In this document: positions 24,826-35,500 of the stretch, one piece after another
Position numbering within the stretch: position 1 is the stretch's first letter
Layout: each line of letters starts with the position of its first letter
Origin: Streptomyces subrutilus
GTDB taxonomy: Bacteria > Actinomycetota > Actinomycetes > Streptomycetales > Streptomycetaceae
Length of the DNA stretch: 64,000 nt
Assembly (NCBI RefSeq): GCF_008704535.1
Contig: NZ_CP023701.1
Location: 3,038,001 to 3,102,000 of the forward strand
Direction of reading: 5' to 3'
The notes under the pieces: generated by a model
Database searches by the model: none
Told to the model about the DNA's origin: nothing
What the model saw: the letters and a program-made list of their open reading frames with translations, nothing else
Made by a program: the position numbers and the translations under genes

Positions 24826-26070
24826 CTACGGGGCGGGCTCGCCGCGTACGGCGTCGAGCAGGGCCGCGGCCGTGAAGAACTCCACGCCGACCCCGATCGC
24901 GGCCTCGTCCACGTCGAAGTCGCCCCGGTGCAGGTCCCGCTTGGCGGTGTCGCCGGGAGCCCGGACGCCCAGGCGGGCCATGGCGCCGGGCACGTGCTCC
25001 AGGTACCAGGAGAAGTCCTCCCCGCCCAGGCTCTGCTCGGTGTCCTCGACGGAGTCGGCGCCGCGGCGGGCCGCCATCGCCTCGCGGAGCAGTTCGGTGA
25101 CCACCGGGTCGTTGACCACGGGCGGCACCCCGCGGACCTGGTTGACCTCGAACTTGGCCCCGTGCAGGGTGGCGACCTCGTCGACGGCCGCGTGGATCAT
25201 GTCGGGCGCCTCGTGCCAGGCCCTGAGGTCCAGGCAGCGAACGGTTCCGGACAGTTCGGCGTGCATCGGGATCACGTTGCAGGCGTGCCCGGACTCGATC
25301 CGGCCCCAGGTCACGGACATTCCCGAGCGGGCGTCCATCCGGCGGGCCAGGAGCGCCGGAACGTCGACGGCCACCCGGGCCGCCGCCGTCACCAGGTCGG
25401 TGGTCAGGTGCGGCCGCGCGGTGTGCCCGCCGGCGCCGGAGAGGGTGACTTCCAGCCGGTCGCAGGCCGAGGTGATGGCGCCGGCCCGCAGCCCGATCCG
25501 CCCCGCGTCGACCCGGGGGTCGCAGTGCACCGCGATGATCTTTCCGACCCCGTCCAGCACCCCGGAGTCGATGGCCTCGGTGGCGCCGCCCGGCAGCACC
25601 TCCTCGGCGGGCTGGAACAGCAGCCTGACCGGCCGGGGCAGCAGGCCCTGCCGGTCGAGCTCGGCCAGGACCAGGCCGGCGCCCAGGACCACGGTGGTGT
25701 GGACGTCGTGGCCGCAGGCGTGCGCCCGGTCGGGGAACGTCGAGCGGTAGGCGACGTGCGTCTTGGCGTCCGGGATGGGCAGGGCGTCGATGTCCGCGCG
25801 CAGGGCCAGCATCGGCCGGCCACCGTCCCGGGTGCCCACGTCGCAGATCAGCCCCGTACCGGACTTCAGCACCCGTGGTCGCAGGCCGGCCTTCTCCAGC
25901 CGGGCCTTGATCGCGGCCGTGGTGCGGAACTCCTGGTGCCCGAGCTCGGGATGCATGTGCAAGTCCCGGCGGAAGGCGATCAGTTCGGCACGCAGGTCGT
26001 CCGGCAGCTTGCCGGGCAGCTCGGACCGGGCGGACGCGGCGGGCTGGGCGGTCTGGGACTCGCGGGACAT
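24826..26070 (-). CDS. M20-family amidohydrolase (metallopeptidase)
   Basis: A 414-residue zinc amidohydrolase of the M20D/aminoacylase group. Features are FRRDLHMHPELGHQEFRTT near the N-terminus, the metal-binding HACGHDVHT, FQPAEEVLPGGA with the catalytic Glu pair, the lid-domain GAGGHTARPH, and SLGGEDFSWYL near the C-terminus. It probably removes acyl groups from N-acylated amino acids or a related amide; the substrate is not apparent. ATG 26070 begins just before conserved sequence; a GTG at 26082 with an upstream TACCCT could be a leaderless alternative. It faces away from the nucleoside importer, whose binding-protein gene has its own promoter. Confidence 0.85.
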   Translation of the reverse strand: MSRESQTAQPAASARSELPGKLPDDLRAELIAFRRDLHMHPELGHQEFRTTAAIKARLEKAGLRPRVLKSGTGLICDVGTRDGGRPMLALRADIDALPIPDAKTHVAYRSTFPDRAHACGHDVHTTVVLGAGLVLAELDRQGLLPRPVRLLFQPAEEVLPGGATEAIDSGVLDGVGKIIAVHCDPRVDAGRIGLRAGAITSACDRLEVTLSGAGGHTARPHLTTDLVTAAARVAVDVPALLARRMDARSGMSVTWGRIESGHACNVIPMHAELSGTVRCLDLRAWHEAPDMIHAAVDEVATLHGAKFEVNQVRGVPPVVNDPVVTELLREAMAARRGADSVEDTEQSLGGEDFSWYLEHVPGAMARLGVRAPGDTAKRDLHRGDFDVDEAAIGVGVEFFTAAALLDAVRGEPAP

Positions 26071-26207
26071 CAACTGGTTCACCCGTTCAAGGGTAGGCGT
26101 ACGCACCGCCCAACTGGCCGGGGATCACGAAAAGTTCATGCCGTTAGGGGAAAGAAACCCGGCCTCTGGACGCATGACCGCTTGCGCCCGGGGGTAAACT
26201 CGCGCGC

Positions 26208-27422
26208 TCATCCGGCCGCCGGAGCCGTCTGGGCTGGGAGTCTGTGCACATCACGGGCGCTGTCGGTGACCCCGGCGAGGAAGCCGCGGGCCCGGGGCGA
26301 GGCGGTCCCGGTCAGCCAGGCGGGATCGACGTCGCATACGGCCACGGTCACCCCGGTGCCGGCCAGGGCGTACGGCAGGGTGTGCACGACCGTGGAGGGG
26401 AAGCTCACGATCGTGCGGCCCACCGGACCGCGCCGGGCGATCAGCTCCAGCGGCAGGTCCGGGCGGACGATCTCCAGACCCGTGGTCTCGCTCAGCAGCC
26501 GCAGCTTCTCCGGGGACTCCCGGCGGTGCGCGAAGTAGCGGGTGGCCCCGTGGTCCAGGGTCAGGGCGCGGACCGCGTCCAGGTAGCGGTCCGGATCGAC
26601 CACCCCGGTCTCCACCAGGGAGGTGCCGACGAGGTCGGTGCCCCGGGTCGGGCGGGGCGGGCCGAAGCGGGCGCGGGTCCAGGCGAAGTCGTTGACCCGC
26701 AGCGTCGTCCCGCCGTGGACGGTGACCGGCATGGAGCTGAACACCTCGACCGCGCGGCCCCGGCCCGCGTCGGGGGTGAAGCGGCGCCGCGCGGTCGCCG
26801 AGACCGGCGCGTAGGCCAGCTCGCGCAACCGGCCGGCCGGTCCCCCGCCGCCGACCCGGTGCCAGCGCACGAGGCGCTCGCCGCGGGCGGTCTGGGCGAC
26901 GAACTCCATGGTCGCGGTGCCGTCGTCGACCACCACCAGCCGCTCGGCCCGGACCAGGGTGAGCAGCAGTTGCACGTAGCGGGAGAAGGGGTCGCCGACG
27001 ACGACGGTCCGGGCCGCGCGGACGTCCCGGGCCAGTGCGGCGAGGGCCTTGAGCGGGGCCAGCCGGCCGCCGCGCGCCTCCTGCCAGCGCACCTCGTGGC
27101 CCTCGTCCCGCGCCAGCCCGGCCATCCGGCGCAGCTGGCCCCGGGACATGGGGTCGGTCGGGGGCAGGACGACGATCCGCAGGAGCGGGGCCCCGTCGGC
27201 CGCGTACCCGTCGCCCGGCGGGACGGGGGCGGCGGGCGCGTCCGGTGCGGCGCCGGGCGGGCGGCCGGGGCCGCGGCCCTGGGCCGGGATGCCGTCGAGC
27301 AGCGGGCCGCGGGCGGCCGGGGCGGGCGCGTGCGCGTACGCCCATTCCAGGACGTTCAGGAGCTGGACCGGGCTCTCGACGAACGCCAGGGTGGGGACGG
27401 AGGGGACAGAAGGGGACACCAC
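26208..27422 (-). CDS. Polysialyltransferase-family glycosyltransferase (nonulosonate polymer)
   Basis: A 404-residue protein beginning TLAFVESPVQLLNVLEWAYA, a motif of the bacterial alpha-2,8-polysialyltransferase family. The sequence VVVDDGTATMEFV is in the middle, and FAHRRESPEKLRLL and VSFPSTVVHTLPYAL near the C-terminus form the CMP-sugar-binding half. It has a Pro/Ala/Gly-rich insert around residues 35-75. GTG 27422 follows GAGGAG. It lies 45 bp downstream of the NeuA-NeuB frame in the same direction, so it probably polymerises or attaches the CMP-activated nonulosonate made by those enzymes. Confidence 0.8.
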   Translation of the reverse strand: MVSPSVPSVPTLAFVESPVQLLNVLEWAYAHAPAPAARGPLLDGIPAQGRGPGRPPGAAPDAPAAPVPPGDGYAADGAPLLRIVVLPPTDPMSRGQLRRMAGLARDEGHEVRWQEARGGRLAPLKALAALARDVRAARTVVVGDPFSRYVQLLLTLVRAERLVVVDDGTATMEFVAQTARGERLVRWHRVGGGGPAGRLRELAYAPVSATARRRFTPDAGRGRAVEVFSSMPVTVHGGTTLRVNDFAWTRARFGPPRPTRGTDLVGTSLVETGVVDPDRYLDAVRALTLDHGATRYFAHRRESPEKLRLLSETTGLEIVRPDLPLELIARRGPVGRTIVSFPSTVVHTLPYALAGTGVTVAVCDVDPAWLTGTASPRARGFLAGVTDSARDVHRLPAQTAPAAG

Positions 27423-27467
27423 GTACTCCTCGTCGGGGGGCGGGACGCGTGCGCGCCGGACCTCGGG

Positions 27468-29183
27468 TCAGACGGCTACCGGCTCGCCCTGCACGCGGCG
27501 GAGCTTCTTCATGGGGCCGAGCTCGGAGGCGTAGACGCGCTTGACGCCGTCGCCGAGCGCGGTCTCGATGGTGCGGATGTCGCGGACCAGCCGGGTCAGG
27601 CCGCCGGGCTCGACGGACGCGGCCTGGTCGGAGCCCCACATGGCGCGGTCGAGGGTGATGTGGCGCTCGACGAAGGATGCGCCGAGGGCGACGGCGGCGA
27701 GGGTGGTCTGCAGGCCCGTCTCGTGGCCGGAGTAGCCGATCGGGACGTTGGGGTACTCCTCCCGGAGGGTGTTGATCACCCGCAGGTTGAGCTCCTCGGC
27801 CTTGGCCGGGTACGTGGAGGTGGCGTGGCAGAGCAGGATGTTCGCGCTGCCGAGCACCTCCACCGCGTGCCGGATCTGCTGCGGGGTGGACATGCCGGTG
27901 GACAGGACGACGGTGCGGCCGGTGGCGCGCAGGGCGCGCAGCAGTTCGTCGTCGGTGAGGGAGGCGGAGGCCACCTTGTGGGCGGGTACGTCGAACTCCT
28001 CCAGGAAGGCGACGGCCTCGGTGTCCCACGGGGAGGCGAACCAGTCGATGCCGCGCTGGGCGCAGTGCGCGTCGATGGCGCGGTACTCCCGCTCGCCGAA
28101 CTCGACGCGGTGGCGGTAGTCGATGTAGGTCATCCGGCCCCAGGGGGTGTCGCGCTCGACGTCCCACTGGTCGCGGGGGGTGCAGATCTCCGGGGTGCGC
28201 TTCTGGAACTTCACGGCGTCGCAGCCGGCCTCGGCCGCGGCGTCGATCAGGGCGAGGGCGGTGGCGAGGTCGCCGTTGTGGTTGATGCCGATCTCGCCGA
28301 CGACGTAGACGGGGCGGCCGGGTCCGGCGGTGCGCGAGCCGAAGGTGCGCAGGCGGTCGTCGGCGTGCGGGGTGGCGGTCATGGCGGGGGACGTCCTTCG
28401 CGTGGGTGCGTGCGGTGCGTGCGGTGCGGGGTCCGGGGCCGGTGCGGGGCCGGTGGCCGGTGCGGGGCCGGGGCCGGCCGGGGGTGCGGGCCGGGCGGGG
28501 GCCGGGTCCAGCAGCGGGGCCAGCAGGCGGGCCCGGGCCAGGTCGTGCGGGTCGTCGACCTCCAGGACCCGGGCGGGGTCGGTGGTGACGGGCAGGGTCC
28601 GGCCGAAGAAGCGGTGCCGGGCGGCGCGGAAGCCGGCGGCGTCCATGGCGTAGGCGGCGCCGGTCTCCAGCAGGTCCCGGGGGCGGTCTTGGCGCCGGGG
28701 GCGGTGCGCGGTGTGGTGGTTGACGCCCGCGCCGGAGCCGTCGGGCGCCTCCCGCCAGAGGAAGCCGTGGAACGGGGCCACGGTCAGCGCGGCGTCGGCG
28801 GCGCCGGACGCGACGGCGGCGGCCACCGATTCCACGTCGGAGGCGGACAGGAAGGGGCTGGTGCACTGGACGAGGAGGACCACGTCCACGGAGCGGGCGC
28901 CGTCCTCCTCGGCGGCGTCGAGCGCGTGCAGGACGGCGGCTTCGCTGGAGGCGGTGTCGCCGGAGAGGGCCGCGGGCCGGGCGACGACGTCCGCGCCCGC
29001 CGCGCGGGCGGCGGCGGCGATCTCGCCGGAGTCGGTGGAGACGACCACGTCGGTCACGGTGGGCGCGGCGCGGCAGGCCCGTACGGCGCGGGCGACCAGC
29101 GGGGTCCCCGCGACCTCGGCGAGGTTCTTGCCCGGGACCCCCTTGGAGCCGCCGCGGGCCGGGATCACGGCGAGGACCCTCAC
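27468..29183 (-). CDS. Fused CMP-nonulosonate cytidylyltransferase-NeuB synthase
   Basis: One 571-residue open frame with two enzymes. Residues 1 to about 225 are a NeuA-type cytidylyltransferase (VIPARGGSKGVPGKN, then VVVSTDSGEIA and LLVQCTSPFL). About 42 residues rich in Pro and Ala follow. From Met268 there is a NeuB-type synthase (VYVVGEIGINHNGD, then AVKFQKRTPE, FASPWDTEAV and GYSGHETG). It would condense a hexose or ManNAc with phosphoenolpyruvate and activate the product with CTP. There is no stop between the domains, but AAGGA lies before ATG 28382, so separate NeuB is possible. The NeuB part ends at 304 residues without the usual C-terminal SAF domain. GTG 29183 overlaps the previous stop. 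Confidence 0.85.
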   Translation of the reverse strand: MRVLAVIPARGGSKGVPGKNLAEVAGTPLVARAVRACRAAPTVTDVVVSTDSGEIAAAARAAGADVVARPAALSGDTASSEAAVLHALDAAEEDGARSVDVVLLVQCTSPFLSASDVESVAAAVASGAADAALTVAPFHGFLWREAPDGSGAGVNHHTAHRPRRQDRPRDLLETGAAYAMDAAGFRAARHRFFGRTLPVTTDPARVLEVDDPHDLARARLLAPLLDPAPARPAPPAGPGPAPATGPAPAPDPAPHAPHAPTRRTSPAMTATPHADDRLRTFGSRTAGPGRPVYVVGEIGINHNGDLATALALIDAAAEAGCDAVKFQKRTPEICTPRDQWDVERDTPWGRMTYIDYRHRVEFGEREYRAIDAHCAQRGIDWFASPWDTEAVAFLEEFDVPAHKVASASLTDDELLRALRATGRTVVLSTGMSTPQQIRHAVEVLGSANILLCHATSTYPAKAEELNLRVINTLREEYPNVPIGYSGHETGLQTTLAAVALGASFVERHITLDRAMWGSDQAASVEPGGLTRLVRDIRTIETALGDGVKRVYASELGPMKKLRRVQGEPVAV

Positions 29184-30553
29184 AGCTCCCCCAGCCTGCG
29201 GATCACCGGGGCCACGCGCTGCACCCCGTGCCGGTACGCCCCGCGGGCGGCCTCGCGCAGGTGGCCGCGCAGCCGCCGGCGCAGCCGGGACCCCTCCTCG
29301 GGGGCGCGGTCGGCGCCGGGGAGCGGGGTGCCGTCGGGGGCCAGGCGCTGGCGGGCGAGGATGCCGGGGAGGTAGCCGGGGGCGGTGGTGAGCGTGTAGT
29401 AGGGCGCGGGGGCGGGCAGTTCGGGTGCGGCCAGCAGGGCGGCGACCTTGGCCCGGGCGGCGGCGTAGGCATCGGCCCCGCCGGGCGCGACGGCGGCGGC
29501 CGGGGCGGGCACGCCGTCGAGGCGGGTGGCCGGTGCCCGGGCGGCCGGGCGGACGCCCTGGGCCGCGAGCCAGCGGGGGTCGGCCCGCGGGATGAGCCCG
29601 GCGTCGAGCTGGTCCCAGGAGGCCAGGCAGCCCGAGCCGAGGAAGTGGTGGTTGCCGAGTGCTTCGCGGATGCCGAGGTCGGTGAGGACCGCCGTGGGGA
29701 TGGAGCGGTGCAGCGACTCCAGCGCGGCCGTGGACGAGACGGTGACCAGCAGGTCGGTGCCGTCGAGGATCTCGCCCATGTTCCCGTACACCAGACGGCA
29801 GTTGGACGGCAGTCCGCCCGGGATGCGCTCGGCGAGCCGCTGGTACGGCTGCTCCTCCAGGTGCGTGGTGTGCTCCCCCGGCCGGCTGCGCAGCTTGACC
29901 AGCACCTGCCGCCCGGGGTGCAGCCGGGCGTGCCCGGCCGCCCGCTCCAGCAGGTAGGCCCGGTCGGCGCGGCCGTCGGGGACGGAGGGCTGGACGGCGA
30001 AGACGACGGTCGGGGCCCCGCCCCCGGTGGGTTCGTACGGCGCCCCGCCCAGGAAGGGCAGCGCGGTCTCGGTGACGGCGCCCGCGTCGGCGCCCACCCC
30101 CTCGTAGACGGCGCGGAACCGCTCGGCGTCGTGGCGGGAGTTGGCGAGGACGAGGTCGGCCCCGTGCCGCAGCAGCAGCCCGTCGGCGAGCTTCTCGTAC
30201 ACGACGCCCACGTAGCCGGTGACGAGCACGGGCCGCTCGGAGGGGACGGGCCACAGGGCGCGGGCCCCGTGCAGGACGGCCTGGACGGCCCCGCCGACGA
30301 GCGCGAGGACGACCACGTCGTAGCGCTCGCGCTCCAGCTCCGCGAGGAACCGCGCGCAGGTCACCTCGGTGAGCCGGTCGGCGTCGACGCCCACCTCGCC
30401 GAGTTGGCGGGCGGTGGGCGTGGCGCGGCCGCGCAACAGGTGGCCGGTGAGCTGGTGGTGGTCGGGCACGAGACGGCGGGCGGTGAGTGCGCCCCATTTC
30501 CATCGCGTATCGGAATCGGCGAGCACGGCGACGCGCAGCTTGCGTTCTGGCAC
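29180..30553 (-). CDS. DUF6716-type putative glycosyltransferase
   Basis: A 457-residue protein starting LRVAVLADSDTRWKWGALTA, which I recognise as the hypothetical family linked with actinomycete nonulosonate loci. A GT-B-like second half contains VLVKLRSRPGEHTTHLEEQP and LLVTVSSTAALESLHRSIPT, resembling the nucleotide-sugar side of polysialyltransferase or capsule transferase folds. The function is unproven. Its stop overlaps the cytidylyltransferase start (GTGA), so the two are coupled. The GTG at 30553 has no ribosome binding site and may be leaderless. It diverges from the glycosyltransferase gene at 30730. Confidence 0.72.
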   Translation of the reverse strand: MPERKLRVAVLADSDTRWKWGALTARRLVPDHHQLTGHLLRGRATPTARQLGEVGVDADRLTEVTCARFLAELERERYDVVVLALVGGAVQAVLHGARALWPVPSERPVLVTGYVGVVYEKLADGLLLRHGADLVLANSRHDAERFRAVYEGVGADAGAVTETALPFLGGAPYEPTGGGAPTVVFAVQPSVPDGRADRAYLLERAAGHARLHPGRQVLVKLRSRPGEHTTHLEEQPYQRLAERIPGGLPSNCRLVYGNMGEILDGTDLLVTVSSTAALESLHRSIPTAVLTDLGIREALGNHHFLGSGCLASWDQLDAGLIPRADPRWLAAQGVRPAARAPATRLDGVPAPAAAVAPGGADAYAAARAKVAALLAAPELPAPAPYYTLTTAPGYLPGILARQRLAPDGTPLPGADRAPEEGSRLRRRLRGHLREAARGAYRHGVQRVAPVIRRLGEL

Positions 30554-30716
30554 GCCGCAGAAACTATGGGGCCATTCCGGTGAACGGCCCAACGACCGCA
30601 CAACAGCGGGTTAACAAGCCGTCGACGAAATGCGAAAGCGCACGGGTTAACGCGGCCGCCCCGCGCCGTTCACATGAAATCCCCGCACGGGACACGGTGA
30701 ATGCCGGGCGGCGCCC

Positions 30717-30722
30717 TAATGT
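30717..30722 (+). promoter_or_regulatory. -10 box of the GT2 glycosyltransferase gene
   Basis: TAATGT ends 7 nt before GTG 30730 and no Shine-Dalgarno sequence follows, consistent with a leaderless transcript from the 176-bp divergent region. I see no convincing -35. Confidence 0.5.
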
Positions 30723-30729
30723 CACGCGG

Positions 30730-31719
30730 GTGCTCAAGCTCTCTGTTGTCGTGCCGTTCTACAACGTGCAGACCTACGCGCCGGACGCCCTGCGGAGCCT
30801 GCGGCTCAACGCCCGGGACGACTTCGAGTTCCTGCTCGTCGACGACTGCTCGACGGACGGGACCCCCGACCTGCTGGAACGGGCCGCGCGCGAGCTGCCC
30901 GGGGCGGTGCACCTCAGACACGGGCGCAACGGCGGACTGGCCACCGCGCGCAACACCGGGCTGGACGCGGCCCGCGGCGAGTACCTCGCCTTCCTGGACG
31001 GGGACGACTGGCTGGCGCCGGGTCACCTGGCGCGGGTCTTGGCCGCCATCGAGGCTCTGAACTGCGACTTCGTCCGGACCGACCATGTCCGGTGCACCGG
31101 TCGGACGCGGAGCGTGGAGCGGGTGCCCTACGGGCCGCAGGCGGTCGTCGGCGATCCGCGCGGCGCGATCCTGCCCGTCGACCGGGCGAGTGCGGTCGAC
31201 TATCCGTACGCCTGGGCCGGGATGTACCACCGCAGGCTGCTGGACAGCGGGGTGCTGCGCTTCACGGACGGGCTGCGGACGGCGGAGGACCGGCCGTGGA
31301 TCTGGCGGCTGCACCGGGAGGCGCGGTCCTTCGCGGCGGTCGCGATGCCCGGAATCTTCTACCGTCGCGGGATTTCCACCTCGTTGACGCAAATCGGTGA
31401 CGAACGGCAGCTCGATTTCATTCGCGCATTTGATCAGGTACTCGCCGACACGGCGGCCGACCCGGAATCGGACCGATTGCTGCCGAAAGCGGTGCGCACG
31501 TATTGCGCGATCATCGCGCATCATTTCGGCTCGATCGAAAGGTACGAACCTGCCGTGGCCAGGAAACTCCGTTCGATGGGCGCGGACGCGCTCGGGCGCA
31601 TGCCGCAGGACGTGTTGGACGGCGCCCTCGACGCGATGGACCTGGAGCGCGCCACTCTGCTGCGCCGAATCCGCCGCCGCGGCTCCGGCCGCCGCGTCCT
31701 GTCGGGAGCGGGTGCCTGA
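30730..31719 (+). CDS. Family 2 glycosyltransferase
   Basis: A 329-residue GT2 enzyme with the GT-A fold: KLSVVVPFYNVQTYAPDAL, then FLLVDDCSTDGTPDLL, RNGGLATARNTGLDAARGEY and FLDGDDW, the metal- and nucleotide-sugar-binding motifs. EDRPWIWRLH supplies the catalytic-region acid. It probably adds a sugar while the nonulosonate-containing wall polymer is built. Its TGA overlaps the next ATG by one base (TGATG), coupling it to the second polysialyltransferase-like gene, and it diverges from the DUF6716-neuA-neuB operon. Confidence 0.88.
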   Translation: MLKLSVVVPFYNVQTYAPDALRSLRLNARDDFEFLLVDDCSTDGTPDLLERAARELPGAVHLRHGRNGGLATARNTGLDAARGEYLAFLDGDDWLAPGHLARVLAAIEALNCDFVRTDHVRCTGRTRSVERVPYGPQAVVGDPRGAILPVDRASAVDYPYAWAGMYHRRLLDSGVLRFTDGLRTAEDRPWIWRLHREARSFAAVAMPGIFYRRGISTSLTQIGDERQLDFIRAFDQVLADTAADPESDRLLPKAVRTYCAIIAHHFGSIERYEPAVARKLRSMGADALGRMPQDVLDGALDAMDLERATLLRRIRRRGSGRRVLSGAGA

Positions 31720-33173
31720 TGACCACGAGCAGGAGTGCGAGCACGAGCACGGGCGCGCATGCGGCCGCGGGCACGGCCGCGACCGCCGCCCCGCCCACGC
31801 AGGTCTTCCTGGTCTCCACCCTCTACGGCGCGGCCTCGCTGGCCGCCGGTGTCGACGCCGGGCTCTTCCCGCCGGCCCGCCGCCGCATCCTGCTGACCAG
31901 CAACCACGCCGTCACCGCCGAAGTCGCCCCCGGAGTGGCGCGGGTGCCCGGCTTCGCGGCCCTGCGCACCAGGTTCGACGAGGTGCTCGACTGGAACGCC
32001 GTCATCGCCCCGCAGCACCCGAGCACCTGGGCCCCGCGCGCGGAGGACGTCCCGCTCTGGGAACGGCAGTTGCGCACCCTGTGGGGCCTCGGCGAGGACC
32101 GCGTCGAGCTGGTCGTGGAGTCCCTCCAGGTGCCCCCGGCCCAGAGCCTGTGCCGGCTCTTCCCCGGCGCCGCCGTGGACGTCTACGCGGACGGGCTGAT
32201 GAGCTACGGACCCACCCGCTTCCGCCTCGACCCGCAGCTCGGGATGCGGGTGCGCCGGGTGCTCCACCCGGACCTGGTGCCGGGTCTGGAGCCGCTGCTG
32301 CTGACCGAGTTCGGCGTACGGGCCGAGGTGCTGCCGGCGGAGGCCCTGCTGAAGGTCTTCGCCGAACTGGCCGACCTGGCCGATCCGGCCGAGCTCGCGG
32401 AGCTCCCCGGACGCGCGGAGCTCCCCGAGCCCGGCGCGGGCGAAGGGCCCGCCCTGCTGCTCGGCCAGTACCTCTCGGCGCTGGACCTGATGACCCCCGA
32501 GGAGGAGGAGCGGCTGCACGTCTCGATGGTCCGCGGGGCCCACGCGCTGGGCCACCGGGAACTGGTCTTCAAACCGCACCCCGGCGCCCCGCTCGTCTCC
32601 TCGCGCCGCGCCGAGCTGGAGGCCGAGCGGCTCGGCGCCCGGCTGACCGTGGTGGCCGCACCGGTGCCGGCCGAGACGCTGTACCGGCGGCTGCGCCCGG
32701 CGCTCGTCGTCGGCTGCTTCTCCACCGGCCTGCTGACCGCCGCCACCCTGTACGGGCTCCCCGTGGCCCGGACCGGCACGGAGGCGGTGCTGGCCCGCCT
32801 GACCCCGTACCCGAACAGCAACCGGGTGCCGCTGGCCCTGGTCGACGCCCTGCTCCCGGACCTGGCGGACGCGGACGCGGTCCGCGCCTGGCGCGCCCCG
32901 GGCCCCGAGCGGGTCCGGGCCGAACTGGCCGGCCTGCTCACCGCGGTCGGCTACACCATGCAGCCGCGGATCCTGGCGGCCCACCGGGACCGGGCCGAGG
33001 CCTACCTGGCGGCCCTCCCGGCGCCGGGGGTCTGGCCGTACGCGACCCGCCGCCGGCTGACCGCGCTGGGCCTGCCCGGCGGCGTCCCGGCCCGGCTGGC
33101 GTTCCTGCCCCGGAGCCGGAGCGTGCGGCGGGCGGTGCGCCGGCTCGGGCGGCTGCGGCGTTCGCTCAGCTGA
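31719..33173 (+). CDS. Second polysialyltransferase-family glycosyltransferase
   Basis: A 484-residue protein. After a Ser/Thr/Ala-rich lead of about 25 residues comes QVFLVSTLYGAASLAAGVDA, the family's N-terminal motif. VDVYADGLMSYGPTRF corresponds to its D/E-D-G motif, FKPHPGAPL to the H-P motif and VGCFSTGLLTAATLYG to the S-T motif, which are the catalytic and CMP-binding elements of bacterial polysialyltransferases. With the protein at 26208-27422 it gives this locus two polymerase-type enzymes, one on each divergent arm. It overlaps the convergent LysE gene by 8 bp. Confidence 0.83.
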   Translation: MTTSRSASTSTGAHAAAGTAATAAPPTQVFLVSTLYGAASLAAGVDAGLFPPARRRILLTSNHAVTAEVAPGVARVPGFAALRTRFDEVLDWNAVIAPQHPSTWAPRAEDVPLWERQLRTLWGLGEDRVELVVESLQVPPAQSLCRLFPGAAVDVYADGLMSYGPTRFRLDPQLGMRVRRVLHPDLVPGLEPLLLTEFGVRAEVLPAEALLKVFAELADLADPAELAELPGRAELPEPGAGEGPALLLGQYLSALDLMTPEEEERLHVSMVRGAHALGHRELVFKPHPGAPLVSSRRAELEAERLGARLTVVAAPVPAETLYRRLRPALVVGCFSTGLLTAATLYGLPVARTGTEAVLARLTPYPNSNRVPLALVDALLPDLADADAVRAWRAPGPERVRAELAGLLTAVGYTMQPRILAAHRDRAEAYLAALPAPGVWPYATRRRLTALGLPGGVPARLAFLPRSRSVRRAVRRLGRLRRSLS

Positions 33174-33816
33174 CGGCGAGCTTGGCGGCGAAGCCCAGGA
33201 ACAGCACGCCCGCCGCCGTGGTGGCCCCGGCCGAGAGCCGCTTGCGGCGCCGGAAGGCCGCGGACAGCCGGGTTCCGGTGAGGATCAGCATCGACAGGTA
33301 GAGGCAGCTGACCAGTTGGGAGAGCGTGCCGAGCAGCAGGAACGACAGCGCGGGGTAGGCGTACCCGGGGTCGACGAACTGCACGAAGAAGGACAGCAGG
33401 AACAGGATGGCCTTCGGGTTGAACAGGCTGACCAGCAGCGCCCGCCGGTAGGGCCGCTCGGCGCCGCCCTCCGGTTCCGCGCCGGTCAGCAGCGCCTCCT
33501 TGTGCGCCGTGCGGTCGCGCCACAGGGCGACGGCCGCCCGCATCATGCCCACGGCCAGCCACGCCAGGTAGCCGGCGCCGAGGAACTTCACCACGGTGAA
33601 CAGCAGCGGGCTCCCCTGGAGCAGCGCGCCCGCGCCGACCGCCGTGAGCAGCATCAGCACCGCGTCGCCGGTGAACACTCCGGCGGCGGCCTTGTAGCCC
33701 TCCGCGACGCCGTTGCGGGCGGCGACGGAGAGCACGTAGAGGGAGTTGGGCCCGGGGAGCAGCACGATGAGCACCAGGCCGGCGAGGTAGGTAGGAAGGT
33801 CTGTCACACCCAGCAT
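33166..33816 (-). CDS. LysE/RhtB-family amino-acid exporter (LeuE-like)
   Basis: A 216-residue inner-membrane protein with six hydrophobic segments. The family signature LPGPNSLYVLSVAARNG lies in the first helix region, followed by GVFTGDAVLMLLTAVGA and LFNPKAILFLLSFFVQFV. Members export leucine, homoserine or related amino acids. ATG 33816 is chosen because conserved sequence begins there; no strong ribosome binding site is seen. It converges on, and overlaps by 8 bp, the polysialyltransferase-like gene. Confidence 0.9.
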   Translation of the reverse strand: MLGVTDLPTYLAGLVLIVLLPGPNSLYVLSVAARNGVAEGYKAAAGVFTGDAVLMLLTAVGAGALLQGSPLLFTVVKFLGAGYLAWLAVGMMRAAVALWRDRTAHKEALLTGAEPEGGAERPYRRALLVSLFNPKAILFLLSFFVQFVDPGYAYPALSFLLLGTLSQLVSCLYLSMLILTGTRLSAAFRRRKRLSAGATTAAGVLFLGFAAKLAVS

Positions 33817-33919
33817 GGGCAGGAGTGTCCCACAGGGACGCACCTGTCCCGCCAGCCGTTTCCGGGGTGACGACGGTCACCCGTCCGGGCGAACCTCCGC
33901 ACGCCCCCGCGCACGCCCT

Positions 33920-35500
<1,581 letters not shown>

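Noticed and set aside
27423..27467. Frameshifted SAF domain downstream of NeuB
   Set aside because: Only 45 bp separate the NeuB stop from the next gene start, too short for a SAF domain of about 60 residues.
29228..30583. Large + strand frame opposite the DUF6716 gene
   Set aside because: Composition is repetitive Gly/Ala/Val/Asp without motifs; the minus-strand product is conserved and coupled to the cytidylyltransferase gene.
33844..33919. Missing B12-binding domain of the mutase in another frame
   Set aside because: Only 76 bp lie downstream before the LysE start, and they contain no B12-binding D-X-H-X-X-G motif.
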